From Ceratobasidium sp. AG-K (lineage: Eukaryota; Basidiomycota; Agaricomycetes; Cantharellales; Ceratobasidiaceae): a stretch of DNA of 64,000 nucleotides. The translations under genes and the position numbers were made by a program. This document shows, piece by piece, positions 1-12,281 of this stretch (the first letter of the stretch is position 1; each line of letters starts with the position of its first letter). The stretch covers positions 868,001 to 932,000 of the forward strand of contig JAWNGF010000003.1 of the NCBI GenBank assembly GCA_037039685.1, in the 5' to 3' direction. The notes beneath the pieces are model-generated. The model had not been told where the DNA came from and ran no database searches. It worked only from the letters and a program-made list of their open reading frames with translations.

Positions 1-272
1 GTTCACCTCAATACCCATTGAGCGTTAGCACTCTTTTCCAGTCTCGTCCATCTTCCAATGCGCGTCTTGTACAGGCAACAACTCCAAGGCGTGCTAACAA
101 GGATCCAGGCAAGGCCATATAGTGAATTCTAGGCGCATATATCTACAATCCTGGGCCTGGTTGCTCGTTTCCGGCCATAAACCTATTACATATCGTCCGG
201 GGTCGAATATAGTTCAAGAAACAAAGTCTACTTCAGGCAATGGGCAGCCCTGATCGATTGGAGCCACCGAGA

Positions 273-2432
273 CTACGCATGGTCCAACCGTTGTGTAGGT
301 TTAGAAACGCGATAGATACTCCAGCTGAGCAAGCATGAAGTGATGAACCCCAAAACCAGCCAAACCGCATTGATCAGGTTATAGTTTCCATGCAACCCAT
401 TTTTAACCAAATGGTCAATAGGGCCCAGAATCAAACTAAATAACCCAACAAGGGTGTTCAAGAGCCCTGTTGGATATTTTAGTTTAGGCTTCGATTTCCA
501 GCAGAATATCGTACCGTAGACTCGCCCAAACGTCTTGAACCCAAACGCTCTACCAGAGGTTAGAATAAAGGGTTACACGAGCGCGAACATACTTACTTTC
601 CACAATAATCTCCCACTGTGCGTAGCGAGCGTCAAGCAAATCAACCCAAGTCAAAAAAGCATGATTGACTTACCAAATATGTATAAAAGTGGTCGAAGTA
701 CCACGAATACAGACACAGATACAACTTGTGCAACTGTAGAGCGCACCATACCTAATGCCCGTATACAAGACCAGCAACTAGAATGACGACAGACACATCA
801 AAAGTTGACCGACGATCGAGTAGCCAACCAAAAGGCGGGACACCTGTGAATCATGAATTGAGGTCACAGTTCGACCTTGGAAGAAATATGGGCTTACTGA
901 GAATCCCGCCAAGCGGAAGGAAGATCGCAAATTTCGTTGCTGTTCGTGCCACAACATCAGGATCGCGTAGGTAGAAGGTAAGTTGTTCGGATATAGTTTG
1001 AATCTCCCAATTGATGCGGTCACTGTACGCCTCAATGATTGGCCGAGTCGATTCGAAACTATACGGGGGACTTACGCATATATCGCGAAGAAAATGAGGA
1101 GGGCTCTGCAATATCGTACACCGTAGATAGCGTTAATCGAGTTTCAGGTTACACACTAGAGGACACTCACACAAAATGCCGACTGCGCAACTGGTCGACC
1201 AATGACCTCCCGGACAAAACCGCGACAAATGGGTCACTGCCCACAACTGAGGAAGTCTGTGAACTTGTAGCCCTCCTCGAGGATAAATCGCTTGTCGAAG
1301 TTGCACCGTAACTACTGGTAGGAACCGCGGACGCTGTAACTGGGCTTGTCTGCGAGACTAGTTGCTTTTCATACGCGAGGGGAGGACCAGCCAGCATCTG
1401 TAGCACAATGAACCTAGGCAAAGGTGTGAGTGAAACAGCTAGGCGATGGGAGCTCCTGAACATACAGGGCTGGAATCAAGGAATAGCACCAAAACAACGC
1501 CTGCACAGAAATGTTTACTCTAAGTAAATATCTGGCGTTAGTGAATATCACACGATAAGAAGGATCCCCTACTTTCGGTCAATCCAATCGAATAAAACAT
1601 AGCACACACTGCTGGCATTGAATCCCGCCATTATCAAACTCAGGACGAGACCAGAGTGAGATGGAAACGCATTGCTGATGTGAAAGCTCGAAAGGAATAT
1701 AAGCGGGCTACCGATGGCCAATAGACAGAATCCAATATAATATCCGTCGAGCACTATAGAAAAGGCAGTTCGGAGCTTGAACATGACGGTCAAGAAACTG
1801 TACTAACCTATGGGCCATGACGTATAACCACTCCCGAATACCAAGTTTCCGATTCCAAATATGGTAGCACCTAGAATGCTTGTCCTCCTAGGTCCAAGTC
1901 TGTCTAACACGGATCCAGCGGGGAGCGATGCCATCTAGTCTGCGTTATTAAAGATTAATGCCCGTAACATTCCTGCTTACGTTTGTCAAGGCCACCGCGA
2001 GGACAAACATGTTGTTTAGATGAAGTTCCTGTAGCTATGATTAGCGAATGATGGTAACCATGTTGAGAGCCAAGTCAACTCGCCTGTTGGTCGCAAGACA
2101 GTTTGCTTGAAGTATCCCGCTCGTGCTCAGCATGACAGAGCCATGAGTAGACCCCTGTAAATTCGAGTTTAAGACTTGGATAATACGAAAGCATATGCAA
2201 AGACCTTTGCGAACAAGGAGTAGCTTTAGACCTTCAAAAGATTATATCAGTGGCTGGCAGTAAAATTCTGATGGTCCCGAACCTGCGAATCCAAAGATAA
2301 TTCCAGTACTGAACACACTACAGAGTGGGTCAGCCGTTAAAGCTCGACATTAAACAAGATGCCTCAATAAACAGCTGACTTGATGAGTACCACAAGTGAC
2401 ACTTGAAATAGACGCAGTTTGGCAGAAGTCAT
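273..2432 (-). CDS. MFS transporter, Fmp42/SLC43-like (multi-exon)
   Basis: Probable multi-pass transporter of the major facilitator superfamily; substrate unknown. Reading the minus strand, the first exon begins MTSAKLRLFQVSL at 2432. A short intron then leads to VFSTGIIFGFAG followed by LKLLL, the typical first membrane segment of the Fmp42-like group. Around 1820-1940 the peptide LPAGSVLDRLGPRRTSILGA carries the loop 2-3 signature DRxGxRR. The exon at 1569-1793 gives SSFHISNAFPSHSGLVLSLI, and the last exon (273-461) gives two further hydrophobic segments and ends TQRLDHA. These pieces match the order of the family. The middle exons (about 500-1560) could not be joined cleanly, so a decayed gene is possible. 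It faces away from PPT1, sharing a 420 bp upstream region. Start chosen as the first ATG in frame with the first membrane segment. Confidence 0.6.
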
Positions 2433-2623
2433 GACGTCGACGATGGAATCCAGAGTTTAGGATATGCACCAAACAGACTCGTGTGTGTTAAGTTAGCTTA
2501 TATAAGCTACTGATTATTGACAGTATATCCGGGGTAACCCCCCCGAGGTGACGATGATATCAAGTTGAGCCTTTCTGAAATATAGAACCTGTTCCCCCTT
2601 TATAGTTGGGTGTTCTCCTAATC

Positions 2624-2651
2624 CACTGGAACTCGTAGGGGAGTTCCAGTG
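2624..2651. repeat. perfect 11-bp hairpin
   Basis: The sequence CACTGGAACTC is followed by a 6-nt spacer and its exact reverse complement. It lies in the divergent promoter region between the MFS gene and PPT1. Function unknown; it could be a dimeric regulator site or a small foldback remnant. Confidence 0.5.
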
Positions 2652-2704
2652 ATCTGAATCACACTCTCCAAGTCTTTGCTATCAACGAAACTGGCATGAA
2701 AGTT

Positions 2705-2761
2705 GTAGGGCAGATGTTGGTCATACACGCGTGATGGTCCAATAACCAATATCTGCCCTAC
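2705..2761. repeat. 57-bp element with 17-bp inverted ends
   Basis: The left end GTAGGGCAGATGTTGGT and right end ACCAATATCTGCCCTAC are inverted copies with one mismatch, separated by 23 nt. The element sits about 90 nt upstream of the PPT1 start codon, so it may lie in the promoter or the 5' UTR. No flanking target duplication was recognised. Confidence 0.5.
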
Positions 2762-2852
2762 GAGGCAATAGAGCCTGGATAAGAGTCGAGCCGCTGACTA
2801 ATCAGAATATGCTGGAGAGATTCTCCACTTGCCCCGATCATCGACACCAGCC

Positions 2853-5465
2853 ATGAGCACCCCGTCGACTCCAGAATCTGGATCGTCTCCAGCGTCTCCG
2901 GCAACGTCCTCCACGTCAGTACCGGACGCCGCCTTGGGTGATCTCTCGTTGAAAGACCCATCCTCCATATCGGAGAAAGACAAGGCCGAAGCGGCAAAGC
3001 TCAAGGCTGAGGGAAATGCAGAGTTCCAGAGTGCGTTGATAACATCTCCGGGTAATCCCATGTACAAATGACGAGTAATCCAATAGAAAACCACTTCGCG
3101 GAGGCTGCGCTCAAGTATTCCGCTGCGCTCGAGTACAATCCATTCGACGCTACACTGTATTGCAACCGTAAGCAACTATCGGACCTCGTAAAAACCTACG
3201 AGTGCTGACGGTGAATTAGGTGCATACATGCGAATGAAGATTGAACAGCATGGGTTTGCTATCGACGACGCGAGTAAGTTGTGGCACGGTCTCGTACGTG
3301 ATTTATTCGTCTCTGATGTTCTGGCATAGCCAAGGCGATTGCGCTCGACTCCAAATACGTGAAAGCATACTACAGGCATGTCAGCCTCCGCCATGCCGCA
3401 GCTCCTAGCTAATAGAATTATCCAGACGAGCAATGTGCTATCTTTCGATATTGAAGCCTCAACAGGCCGTCGCAGACTTTAAAAAAGCAGTCCAGCTTGA
3501 TCCCAAGAATACAAGCACCAAGACACAATTGGATGCTACTGTCAAGGCAAGATAATCACCCAAGGTTGCTTTATCCATGTTCACGTTTCTCCCAGCTCGT
3601 TCGAAGAATAGAATTCGAAAAGGCGATTGAAGTTGGTGAAGAAGAGTCTCCCGTAACGAAATGCAGAGATATTATTGCCCAGGGTGGGTGCGACGTCGAC
3701 GCTTCATACACCGGCCTGAAGCTACCTACCGATGAGGATGGCAAGTACATGATTGACCAGGCGTTTATGGACTCGATGATTGCCGCTTTCAAGGACGGAA
3801 AGAGCATACATAAGAGATTTGCTTGGGAGATTGTGCTTGCCTCGTGGGATTTGTTGTCCAAGGAGGATTCGTTGGTTGAATTCGAACTCGAGGTATGTAT
3901 TGAGTGTCCCGCGCCGTGAATCATCCACCTCATTAGGGCGTAGGAAGGAGTTGAATGCGATATCATTGGAGATACACACGGTGCGTATTAAACTTCACAC
4001 ATCAAAGTGGGACATTGACACCCTATTCCAGGCCAATTCTACGACCTGATCCATCTCCTCTCGCTGACTGGCCCACCGAGCGAAAAACATGCACTTGTTT
4101 TTAATGGAGACTTTGTAGACCGTGGCTCCTGGTCGGTCGAAGTTGCCCTAACCCTCTTTGCCTACAAATGTCAGTACGCCGCATGTATCCTCTAAAGATG
4201 CTAACAACGTTGTAGGGCTCTACCCCAAACGCGTATTTTTGAACAGGGGTAACCATGAAACCAAGGTATGTTACTAGTTTGAATGTCGGTACGAACCCTC
4301 TTACTCATTATATGCAGGATATGAACAAGGTACGCCAAGCGGCAGGGTTATTCACTATCAAGTCTAATTTATTCAACCTAGGTGTATGGGTTCGAAGGGT
4401 ACGTAGACCAGGATAAAATGGGAACAAATCTTATTAGGGAATATTACGTGTTTACAGCGAAGTCAAGCATAAGCATGGAGAAATGACGTACAAGGTACAC
4501 AACTCCTTCTAGTAGATACCCTTTGAAACTAACACATTACACTTAGCTCTGGGCAGAGGTTTTCACAGCCTGTATGCACTCTGGCCATTCCGTCTATTTG
4601 ATAACTGATGCATCTTCTTACAGTACCTCTGGCGACCTTGGTTTGCCCAACTCTTTCACCTGTTTCGACATCAAAAGCGACAGCGATTCTCTCGCCGGAG
4701 GGACGTAAACGCTTCTTCATCGTACACGGTGGACTATTCTCTCGGGATGGCGTCACGTTGGACGAAATTAAGAAAATCCCAAGAATAGGAAAACAGCCGG
4801 GCAACGAGGGGCTGATGTGCGAGGTAAGTTCACGAGCGCATTTTGGGAAACTTCCGTGGCCAATCGGGAGTTGTAGCTGCTTTGGACCGATCCTCAAGAA
4901 GCACCAGGTCGAGGACCAAGCAAGCGAGTGAGTACCATCTATTCCCCAACGAAAGAACGGATCTGACGCATATACAGGGAGTTGGTGAGCTATCACGATC
5001 GTCCCATTGAATTACCTCTTAACTCTCTCTCTAGGCTTGGGATTCGGACCTGACGTAACCAAGAAATGGTGCGAGCTCAACGGCGTGACAGGAATCTTGC
5101 GCTCGCACGAGGTGCGCCAAGGAGGATACGCAATCGAGCACGACGGGCTTTGCACAACCGTCTTTAGTGCGCCCAATTACGTTGACCAGGTAAATTAGCC
5201 CCTTTATTCTCACGCGTGTATGGGGAAGAAAGATCCAAAATGGCTGTTTTGTTTGGATTCGCTCCTTGATGAGCCTTCAACTCCCTTCGCTATTTTAATC
5301 AGGGCCGAAACTGACCAGATACTTCCAACTCAGGTCGGCAACAAAGGCGCATACGTGCGTATTGACGCTCGAGGCGAGCGAAGTTACTTTACATTCGAGG
5401 CTAAGCCACACCCACCCATGAAGCCTATGGCATATGGAAATATGGGCTTGGGAATGGGTATGTAA
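2853..5465 (+). CDS. PPT1: Serine/threonine protein phosphatase 5 (TPR-PP5)
   Basis: PP5/Ppt1-type phosphatase, which in known systems docks on Hsp90 through its TPR domain and dephosphorylates the chaperone and its co-chaperones. The first exon starts [15 protein letters not shown], a low-complexity leader of about 40 residues, followed by [18 protein letters not shown], the first TPR helix. TPR repeats continue over several small exons ([44 protein letters not shown]). The catalytic domain shows the metallophosphatase motifs GDTHGQ (about 3990-4040), GDFVDRG (about 4105), RGNHETKD (about 4250) and [12 protein letters not shown] (about 4720). The protein ends [12 protein letters not shown] at 5465. 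At least ten introns of about 45-60 nt are present. Length and domain order are normal for the family. The start is the first ATG upstream of the TPRs. Confidence 0.93.
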
Positions 5466-5672
5466 AGTTAATTTGGCGATTCCGGTCGGGGGAGGAGTTA
5501 GGTTACAATTTTGGCACACACACAATTGATTTGGCTTGGAAGATACTGCCACAGTTCCGTGGGTATATGAATTGTATTTAGTGTGGGTGTGGAATACATC
5601 AGTTCAAATATAGCAGGTTGAATACCAGGCGGGCTCAGTTGTGGGTATACGAGTATGTTATCAAGGTCCGCC

Positions 5673-6785
5673 TCACGAGAGACCAAGGATGGCCAGTTGG
5701 ATAGATCCGACGAGGAGCGCGACAGCCAATTCTGGAACCAGTCGAGACGCTCCAGAGGTTCCCGTGTCAGGTGCATTGCCAGTTGAAGGGCAAATCGTCC
5801 CATTCTACGCCTTGTCACCGCCCGTTAACCACGAGCAGAGAAGAAACAGCGACTCACCGGTGCCAATGGGTCAGCTGGACAGCAAACACTGCTCCCTAGA
5901 TTGTTCACGCTCCCAAGCGCGGCAGGATCATTCCCACCTGCCCAGTTGTCGACGCACGAGACAGATTGGTAACTTATATTCCATACTCCAAAGTCCTGCC
6001 ATAGGATGATTCGTAATTATAACTAGATGTGGAGGTGAAACCAGTGCTTACGGCATATCCTAAGGCAAAAGTCAGCGGGATGAAGTGGTACACTAGGAAC
6101 AAAATAGACTTGCCGTAGAAAGACTCATTTGAAGGGAACCAATCGTCAGGGATCGCGCGGGATGGCCAGACGAGGTCGAAATTCAGCCAAGCGCCACCTC
6201 TATTCATATGCTGGCATCAGCACACTAATCATTAGTGAGCGCGTGTGATTACTCGCTCATTTGGCTTGGACTCTGTTGCGCCGCACCACGAAGAGCCTGA
6301 AGGACACTACCCAAACTGGTTTCAGTGGCCAGCACCCATCCAAACACCCAACTCACATGGTCAGTCACTTTGACAACAATCGACTTGGTCGGGTTAGGGT
6401 AGAACGGGGGGGTGGAAAGAAAGGTGTTTAGAAGAGTGAGGTTGAAACAACGTCCTTGGGATCGAAAGTTACAGGTTAGTCATGTATAGAACCTCCACTA
6501 GGAAAGACCTACCACACCCTGGCCCGAATCCCACCGTACCGTCGCTACCATATGCAAGCGACGATAGAGCTGCAGTAGGGTAGTACGTACTTCCTCCCGT
6601 ACACCCGCAACTCGCGATTGTCCCCTGTGAAAATCAAAACTCAGATACGGGTGATTAGGGCTAATAGGCAAGTAACAACGAACCAATGACATAGTGTAAT
6701 GTGTCATTGTCGCGATTCCATCGTTTGCATAGGTCCAGGCGTGAGCAACAGGCCCCAAAGCAGCGACGAAGAATGGGAGCCACAT
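5673..6785 (-). CDS. Secreted expansin/GH45-like (double-psi beta-barrel) protein, probable GPI anchor
   Basis: Joined by eye from about eight exons on the minus strand. MWLPFFVAALGPVAHA is a signal peptide. The mature part shows ASCGCTGGSTYYPTAALSSL, then GFGPGCGRCFNLTLLNTF, KSIVVKVTDHCPSGSSWC, GGAWLNFDLVWPSRAIPDDW, YTDFGVWNISYQSVSC-like segments and SSVCCPADPLAPNGTICPS. This is the Cys-rich DPBB fold shared by fungal expansin-like proteins and GH45 endoglucanases. The usual GH45 N-terminal TRYWD block with its catalytic Asp is not seen (the position reads ATMTHYTM), so a wall-loosening or non-catalytic role is more likely than cellulase activity. The C-terminus ends in a hydrophobic stretch, LAVALLVGSIQLAILGLS, consistent with a GPI signal. 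Apparent long single-frame ORFs in this region read through introns. Acts outside the cell on plant or own cell wall (inferred). Confidence 0.82.
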
Positions 6786-7113
6786 TTCGGACTGCTTGCG
6801 GGGGTAAATTATGCGGCCCGGTTCCGACTTTTAAAGTTATCTATGGCGGTTCTGAGGTGGAGCGATGACGTCGGCCGGGAAACTCGTGGTTAGCGCCAAG
6901 CTAATGGACAAATACCTCCCGACTATGAAAGCGGACTAAAATGAGGAATGTAATGAAACTAAATCTGTTAAACATACAACTAAGCAATAAGCCGATCATG
7001 ACGAAACAAAGAAAAGACAAAAACCCATAACAAAAAAGTCCTCCAAAGCGAATCGATAGCCTCGACAGCTCTCAGCCAAACTCATATACCCTCTCGGGGT
7101 GCCTTGCTGTTCT

Positions 7114-9039
7114 CTACCGATCCTTCCGAGTTCCATTCGCAGGCTCTGAATACACAGGTTGTACTTGATCATATGTAGGAGGAGCTGATGGAGTGGGTGA
7201 CCCAAGCACCATTCGAGTATCCCCATAGTTCAAGTAGCCTCCTGCGGGAAGACCAAGCCCGTTCGCAGCATTGCTCGGACCAGGTTCGCCGCCAGGACTA
7301 CTACTTGGTGCTACAGATGTAACTACAGAGCCTGGAACGCTTGGCCTACGGGTCGCACCGGGCGGTCCGCTATTATACGAGCTTGTCCTGTACGTGCCTG
7401 AATCCGGCCATCCAGACCCAGAGGGGGGGTAACTCGACGCCGAGTGGAGGGCGGGAGAGATCAGGGGTGCGCCTGAGGAAGCATAAGAATTTCTTGCATG
7501 TAGTGCTACGGGCGCATATATGGGATTGGCATGAATTGCTGAAGGGGCGGGAGTCTGCGGCTGCGGCCAAGGTGGGGTAATAGGGACATGGGAAGCATCA
7601 AAGGGCGTAGTTGTGTATCCTGTCTGAAGCATTGGGTTGAGAGGGGCAGGGGTAAATATTTCCTGTGCACTGTGGTATTTTCGGCGGCGGTAAAAGCAAA
7701 AGTAGAGAGTGAGGAGCGCTAAAGCGAGTACGACACCCCCTGCTATGGCACCAGCTATGATAGGCACTTTGGAATTCTGGGTAATTGAAGAGGCTCCACC
7801 ACCACCTCCGTCACCTCCCTGTGAGTTCTCCGCACTGAATAGAAATAAGCTTTAAATTTTGGCACGTGGAGTAGAAGTGAATTGGACGCACGCAGCCCCA
7901 CCGCTCGCAGTGTATATCTCGGCCCAGTCAATTGCCAGTCGACCAGCCTCTTTCACCCTCAGGACTAGTTGATGGGGTTTAGACCCGTCAAGGCCAGTTT
8001 TGAAATATCTGAGGCAGTTTCCGGCACGCTGCTTTACCTATAGCAACAATAAGCATAGCGGGCATTAAACTAACTCGCCAAACGTACAAGTCCTCCTTCA
8101 GAGTACAGGTTGACGGTCCCGTCGTACGAAGTTTCCGCCCCTCTATCGATTGATGCTGCGTATGCGGCAAAGCGTGAATGGGAGTAACAGGCGCCGTAGA
8201 CGGCTATGCCGTTTCCTGCTCGTTCGTTAAAATTAGCACCACATAAGCGCCCACCAACGACATGGAGCACCTTGGAAAGCGATAGTAGCAGTGGCATCAG
8301 TCCAGTAGCTATCGTGAAATGTCGTACTGCCGGACGCACTGATCGCTTGCGTGTAGACATTTTCTATAGTCCAGTTCCCGTTCGGAGGCGCGTAATACGT
8401 TATAGACCTATCTTCATCATCGATAACTTGGGTCGACACGGTCGCCCTGCCCCCGACCACATCAGCCACCGCTTCGCCGAGCCCGAAACAGAAAACTTAC
8501 CCAATCAGGCCGGTCCCAGCGCTAACCACTGCCTCTTTAAACGTTACACTCCCCGGATCGGAGATCACTGGCGGCTGGCGCACGGTGAGTGAAATCGTAT
8601 GTGCGCCCGGTTCAAGTCCGACGGCGGAAAACAGCAGGCCCTGGTCGAGGCGGGGGTTACCTGGGAATATTGATTACAAGGTCCGTAAACGAAGCCCCCT
8701 ATGAAACCGACCTGGCAAGTGGACGCCATCGAGAGTGATATGTCAAAATTAAGACTGTTCGTCGTGTTGCCAAACAGATAGATGCCAACTCCTAAGTTAT
8801 GCGAATACCGCATTTGAACTCCACGAACAAAAAGAACAAAAGGGTGGCGTACCGTCAAACGAGAGCTGGAACCCCGCCTTGTATGAACTCGTGGTATGCG
8901 CACTCTCGGGGTCACACATCCACGAGTTTTGACCACTAGGACTTGTGACATATGTTGGGCACGAACTTTGCCATCCGCCCGAGATGGCGTTGTTGGTCAC
9001 ATAGGGTGTGTATATTATGGTCGGGGATGTGTCGGCCAC
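7114..9039 (-). CDS. Single-pass surface protein with two lectin-like repeats and Pro-rich tail
   Basis: Basidiomycete-type membrane protein of unknown function. The N-terminal exon starts MADTSPTIIYTPYVTNNAIS at 9039. Two related extracellular modules follow: SYKAGFQLSFDG / NLGVGIYLFGNT, ending with VTFKEAVVSAGTGLIG; then VIDDEDRSITYYAPPNGNW / ATATIAFQGNGIAVYGACYS with a following dissimilar tail. The pattern 'DD-x-x-x-x-I-x-Y ... F-x-G-x-x-I-x-V-Y-G' is typical of this fungal family. The last exon (7114-7767) gives the membrane segment IIAGAIAGGVVLALALLTLY, a basic stop-transfer FYRRRK, and about 180 residues rich in Pro, Ser, Gly and Tyr. Exon joins between 7770 and 8230 are uncertain. No cleavable signal peptide is seen, so type III insertion is possible. 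Confidence 0.65.
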
Positions 9040-10174
9040 TGTCTATTAAAACGGATAAAATGGAGAGCAAACGCATAAATCGTCGATTAACGAGCACCCT
9101 AAACTGTTTCAGCCGTTTCAGCCGGAAGAACATACCACGTTGTATAACGTCTCTGCCATGGCTTGTGTCGTGATGGTTGAGCGGAGCAACTCAAGCACGA
9201 AACAAGCGCTTGAATCTGCGCCCGTCCAAAAGTAGCCAGGGTGACAGGAGCGTGTCATTTTCTGGCATGGCCAGGAACCGGAGCTTTCCAAAGAGACATG
9301 AGTCCTTGGCGTTGATGTGGCGATGCAATTGTCAGGTGCTATATAGTTCCAGTCAGGCGTTACGAGAACCGGTTCGTTCTCGGGTCGATCGCACCTGCCG
9401 ATATGTCCAAAATTTTCTTGGCCTTGCCCCACTCGACTGCCGCCCGAAGGTTCGTTTATAGCGTCAGAACCTAGCGATATGAGAGAGAACAGAGATAAAC
9501 GGCACGCTCTGTCCGTTGAGAGATAACCTGGCGATGAGTTCGCACCCAATTTAGCCGGTTGAGCGAAGTTTTGCCCGGAGAAAGCCATGTTCGAAAACTG
9601 CTCTTTTTGTGATTGGCCACCGAAATGTCTCCCCCGCACAAGATAATCGCTGCGGGTCTACGGCCGGGCCGCTGAGCGCTGTTCCGCTCTAGCCCGCCCA
9701 ACGTTGTATGCGTTGGTCACTGCTTGGGCGCTGCACGTGAATAACCCGGATGTGTCCCGGATGCAGTGATCTAAGCGATGTGATTCGTCGGCGCGTAGTC
9801 CGATTGTGTCCGATTGGTCGGGATGGGGCGGGATGGGCAGGCTGCGGACGTAAGCGGGACTGGGGGAGCGAAACTGTCCGCGGCGCATGCGACGAACATT
9901 GTTTGGAGTGATCCGGGATTTGGGAATATCAAGTATAAAACACGGGGTGGGCAAGTGTCGTGCTACATCGTCCCATCTAGCTCCGCGCTCACGTGTCTGT
10001 CCGGTGCGTATAAATCCTCGCCTGCGCCCTCACCGCGTCTGCACCCACGCACAACCTCACTTGCTGCCCCCCACTGTGCTCTGACCCTATATCTTGCCCA
10101 TCCACAGACATCCGAACGTCCATCGACTCTTCTTCGCCTGTCTTCAATCATGCCCCACCATCTCTCGACCCCTC
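9040..10174. other. Divergent intergenic region, surface-protein gene / PCK1
   Basis: No gene is supported here. A 173-codon minus ORF (9118-9639) has no recognisable family or clear start context. GC-rich promoter sequence lies toward PCK1, with a TATA-like box TATAAAT at 10009-10015, about 165 nt upstream of the chosen PCK1 ATG. Confidence 0.5.
9745..9763. promoter_or_regulatory. Direct/inverted CCGGAT repeat upstream of PCK1
   Basis: Two copies of CCCGGATG are spaced by TGT. Read another way, CCGGA and TCCCGG form an imperfect inverted pair, the layout preferred by Zn2Cys6 regulators. Gluconeogenic genes in yeasts and Aspergillus are controlled by such factors (Cat8/FacB), so a role in PCK1 induction is plausible but only inferred. 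Confidence 0.3.
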
Positions 10175-12089
10175 ATGTCACTCCGTTCATCTTCGGTTAC
10201 CCTGGCAAGTACGAGGAGCCCCAAGACAATGGCTGTAGGTTTCTTCTTCCCCGCCGTCTGGCCATCTCTGACCTCGATCACAGTGATGGGCAAGGATCTC
10301 GAGTACTTCTCCGATGCCGGCTTCGACATGAGCAAAATCCACCTCAAGCGCAACGCCCCCGTTGCTCAGCTCTACGAGGACGCCGTCCGATACGAAGGTA
10401 TGTTCCCCGCACCCCGCACCTTCCCGTTCCGGAGTAATTAACTCGCCGATCAGGCGCTGTCATTTCCTCGTCGGGTGCGTTGATCAACTTTTCCGGCAAG
10501 AAGACCGGTCGTTCGCCCAAGGACAAGCGTATCGTCTATGAGGAGACATCCAAGGACGACATCTGGTGGGGTCCTGTCAACATCAAGATGGACGAGCACA
10601 CGTTCGAGATCAACCGTGAGCGCGCGATCGACTACCTCAACACCCGCGAGCTTGTCTACGTCTTTGACGGTTATGCCGGCTGGGATCCTCGCTACAGGAT
10701 CAAGGTCCGCGTTGTTTGTGCCCGTGCCTACCACGCCCTGTTCATGGTATGTCACGCGACCCGGATCATATGCAATGGACTGACGATCTACAGAACAACA
10801 TGCTCATCCGTCCCACCGAGGAGGAGCTCGCCAACTGGGGAGAGCCCGACTTTATCATCTACAACGCCGGCCAATTCCCTGCCAATCGTTTCACCACTGG
10901 CATGACCTCGACCACCTCGGTTGAGATCAACTTCAAGCGCATGGAGATGGTTATTCTCGGTACCGAATATGCCGGCGAGATGAAGAAGGGTGTGTTTAGC
11001 GTCATGGTAAGTTTGCCGATCAACCGCAAGATTTGACCTAACGCCTCTGCAGCACTACCTCCAACCTGTCAAGTTCAACACTCTTTCCCTGCACTCCTCG
11101 GCCAACGTCGGCATTGAAAAGCAGGACGTCACTCTTTTCTTCGGTCTCTCTGGAACCGGCAAGACCACTCTTTCCACCGACCCCCGCCGTCAATTGATCG
11201 GTGACGACGAGCACGTCTGGTCCGATCACGGTGTGTTCAACATTGAAGGTGGATGTTACGCCAAGTGCATCAACCTGAGCGCCGAAAAGGAGCCTGAGAT
11301 CTACAATGCCATCCGATTCGGCTCCATCCTCGAAAACGTCGTCTACGACCCCTCCAGACGCGTTCCCGACTATGACGATATCAGCATCACCGAAAACACA
11401 CGCTGCGCGTACCCGATCGAGTTCATCCCCGGTGCCAAGAGTGAGCCGCCCATGTGACCAGGTCTTTGCGAACCAACTAACCATCGTGACTAGTCCCATG
11501 CTCGTCGCCGAACCAGCCCACCAACATCATCATGCTCACCTGCGACGCTTACGGTGTCCTCCCGCCCGTCAGCAAGCTCACCCCCGAGCAAGCCAGCTAC
11601 CACTTCTTGGCTGGTTACACCTCCAAGACCCCTGGTACCGAAGACGGTGTACTCGAGCCCCTCCCGACCTTCTCCACCTGCTACAGCGCGCCTTTCCTCG
11701 TCTGCCACCCTTCGCGCTATGCCACCATGCTTGCCGAGAAGATGGAGGCCACCAAGGCCAACTGCTGGCTCGTCAACACCGGCTGGACTGGCGGCAAGTA
11801 CGGAACTGGTCGTCGCTGCCCTCTCAAGTACACCCGTGCGATCATCGACGCCATCCACGACGGCTCGCTCGCACAGGCCGAGTATGTCAAGTTTGATGTC
11901 TTTGGTCTCTGGATCCCGACCAAGTGCAACGGCGTGCCCGAGGAGATCTTGGATCCCCGCAAGGCGTGGAGCGACAAGGATGCGTTCTCCAAGGAGGTCC
12001 GCAAGTTGGGTGCCATGTTCCGCAAGGCATTCTCGTTGTATGAGCGTGAGGTCTCGGACAAGGTTAGGTTGGCTGGACCTGTCAACTAG
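10175..12089 (+). CDS. PCK1: Phosphoenolpyruvate carboxykinase (ATP)
   Basis: Key gluconeogenic enzyme: oxaloacetate + ATP to PEP + CO2 + ADP, in the cytosol. The body shows [60 protein letters not shown], the kinase-1a loop [16 protein letters not shown] (about 11140-11190), [20 protein letters not shown] with the metal-binding Asp pair, and [20 protein letters not shown]. It ends LAGPVN at 12089. Introns lie near 10400-10455, 10747-10794, 11007-11050 and 11440-11493. The 5' end is uncertain. The conserved body starts at [14 protein letters not shown] (10286). An ATG at 10175 can reach it in frame through a 75-nt intron (10209-10283), while another ATG at 10150 is out of frame with that join. 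Coding third positions are C-rich, as expected of a highly expressed gene. Confidence 0.95.
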
Positions 12090-12281
12090 ATCGCACATGA
12101 TCGGTTAGATGGGCGTTGGCGTGGTTTGCTTTGTATTAGTTAGATATTTTTGTCGAGCTGTGTGCTGTGATTTCTTTTGAATTTTAATACACTTAGTTGA
12201 GAATAACCCTTGCATGCGTGCCTAGCGCGCTCAACGTCATCGGATAAGGTTATACGGAAGCCGATCTTACTTTTCGGCGTT

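Noticed and set aside
5974..6207. Apparent membrane-protein ORF (LFLVYHFIPLTFALGYA)
   Set aside because: The hydrophobic part is translated intron sequence; correct splicing gives the expansin/GH45-like protein.
9118..9639. 173-codon minus ORF between the surface-protein gene and PCK1
   Set aside because: No family, no conserved motif, no promoter signal, and it lies in the promoter region of both neighbours.
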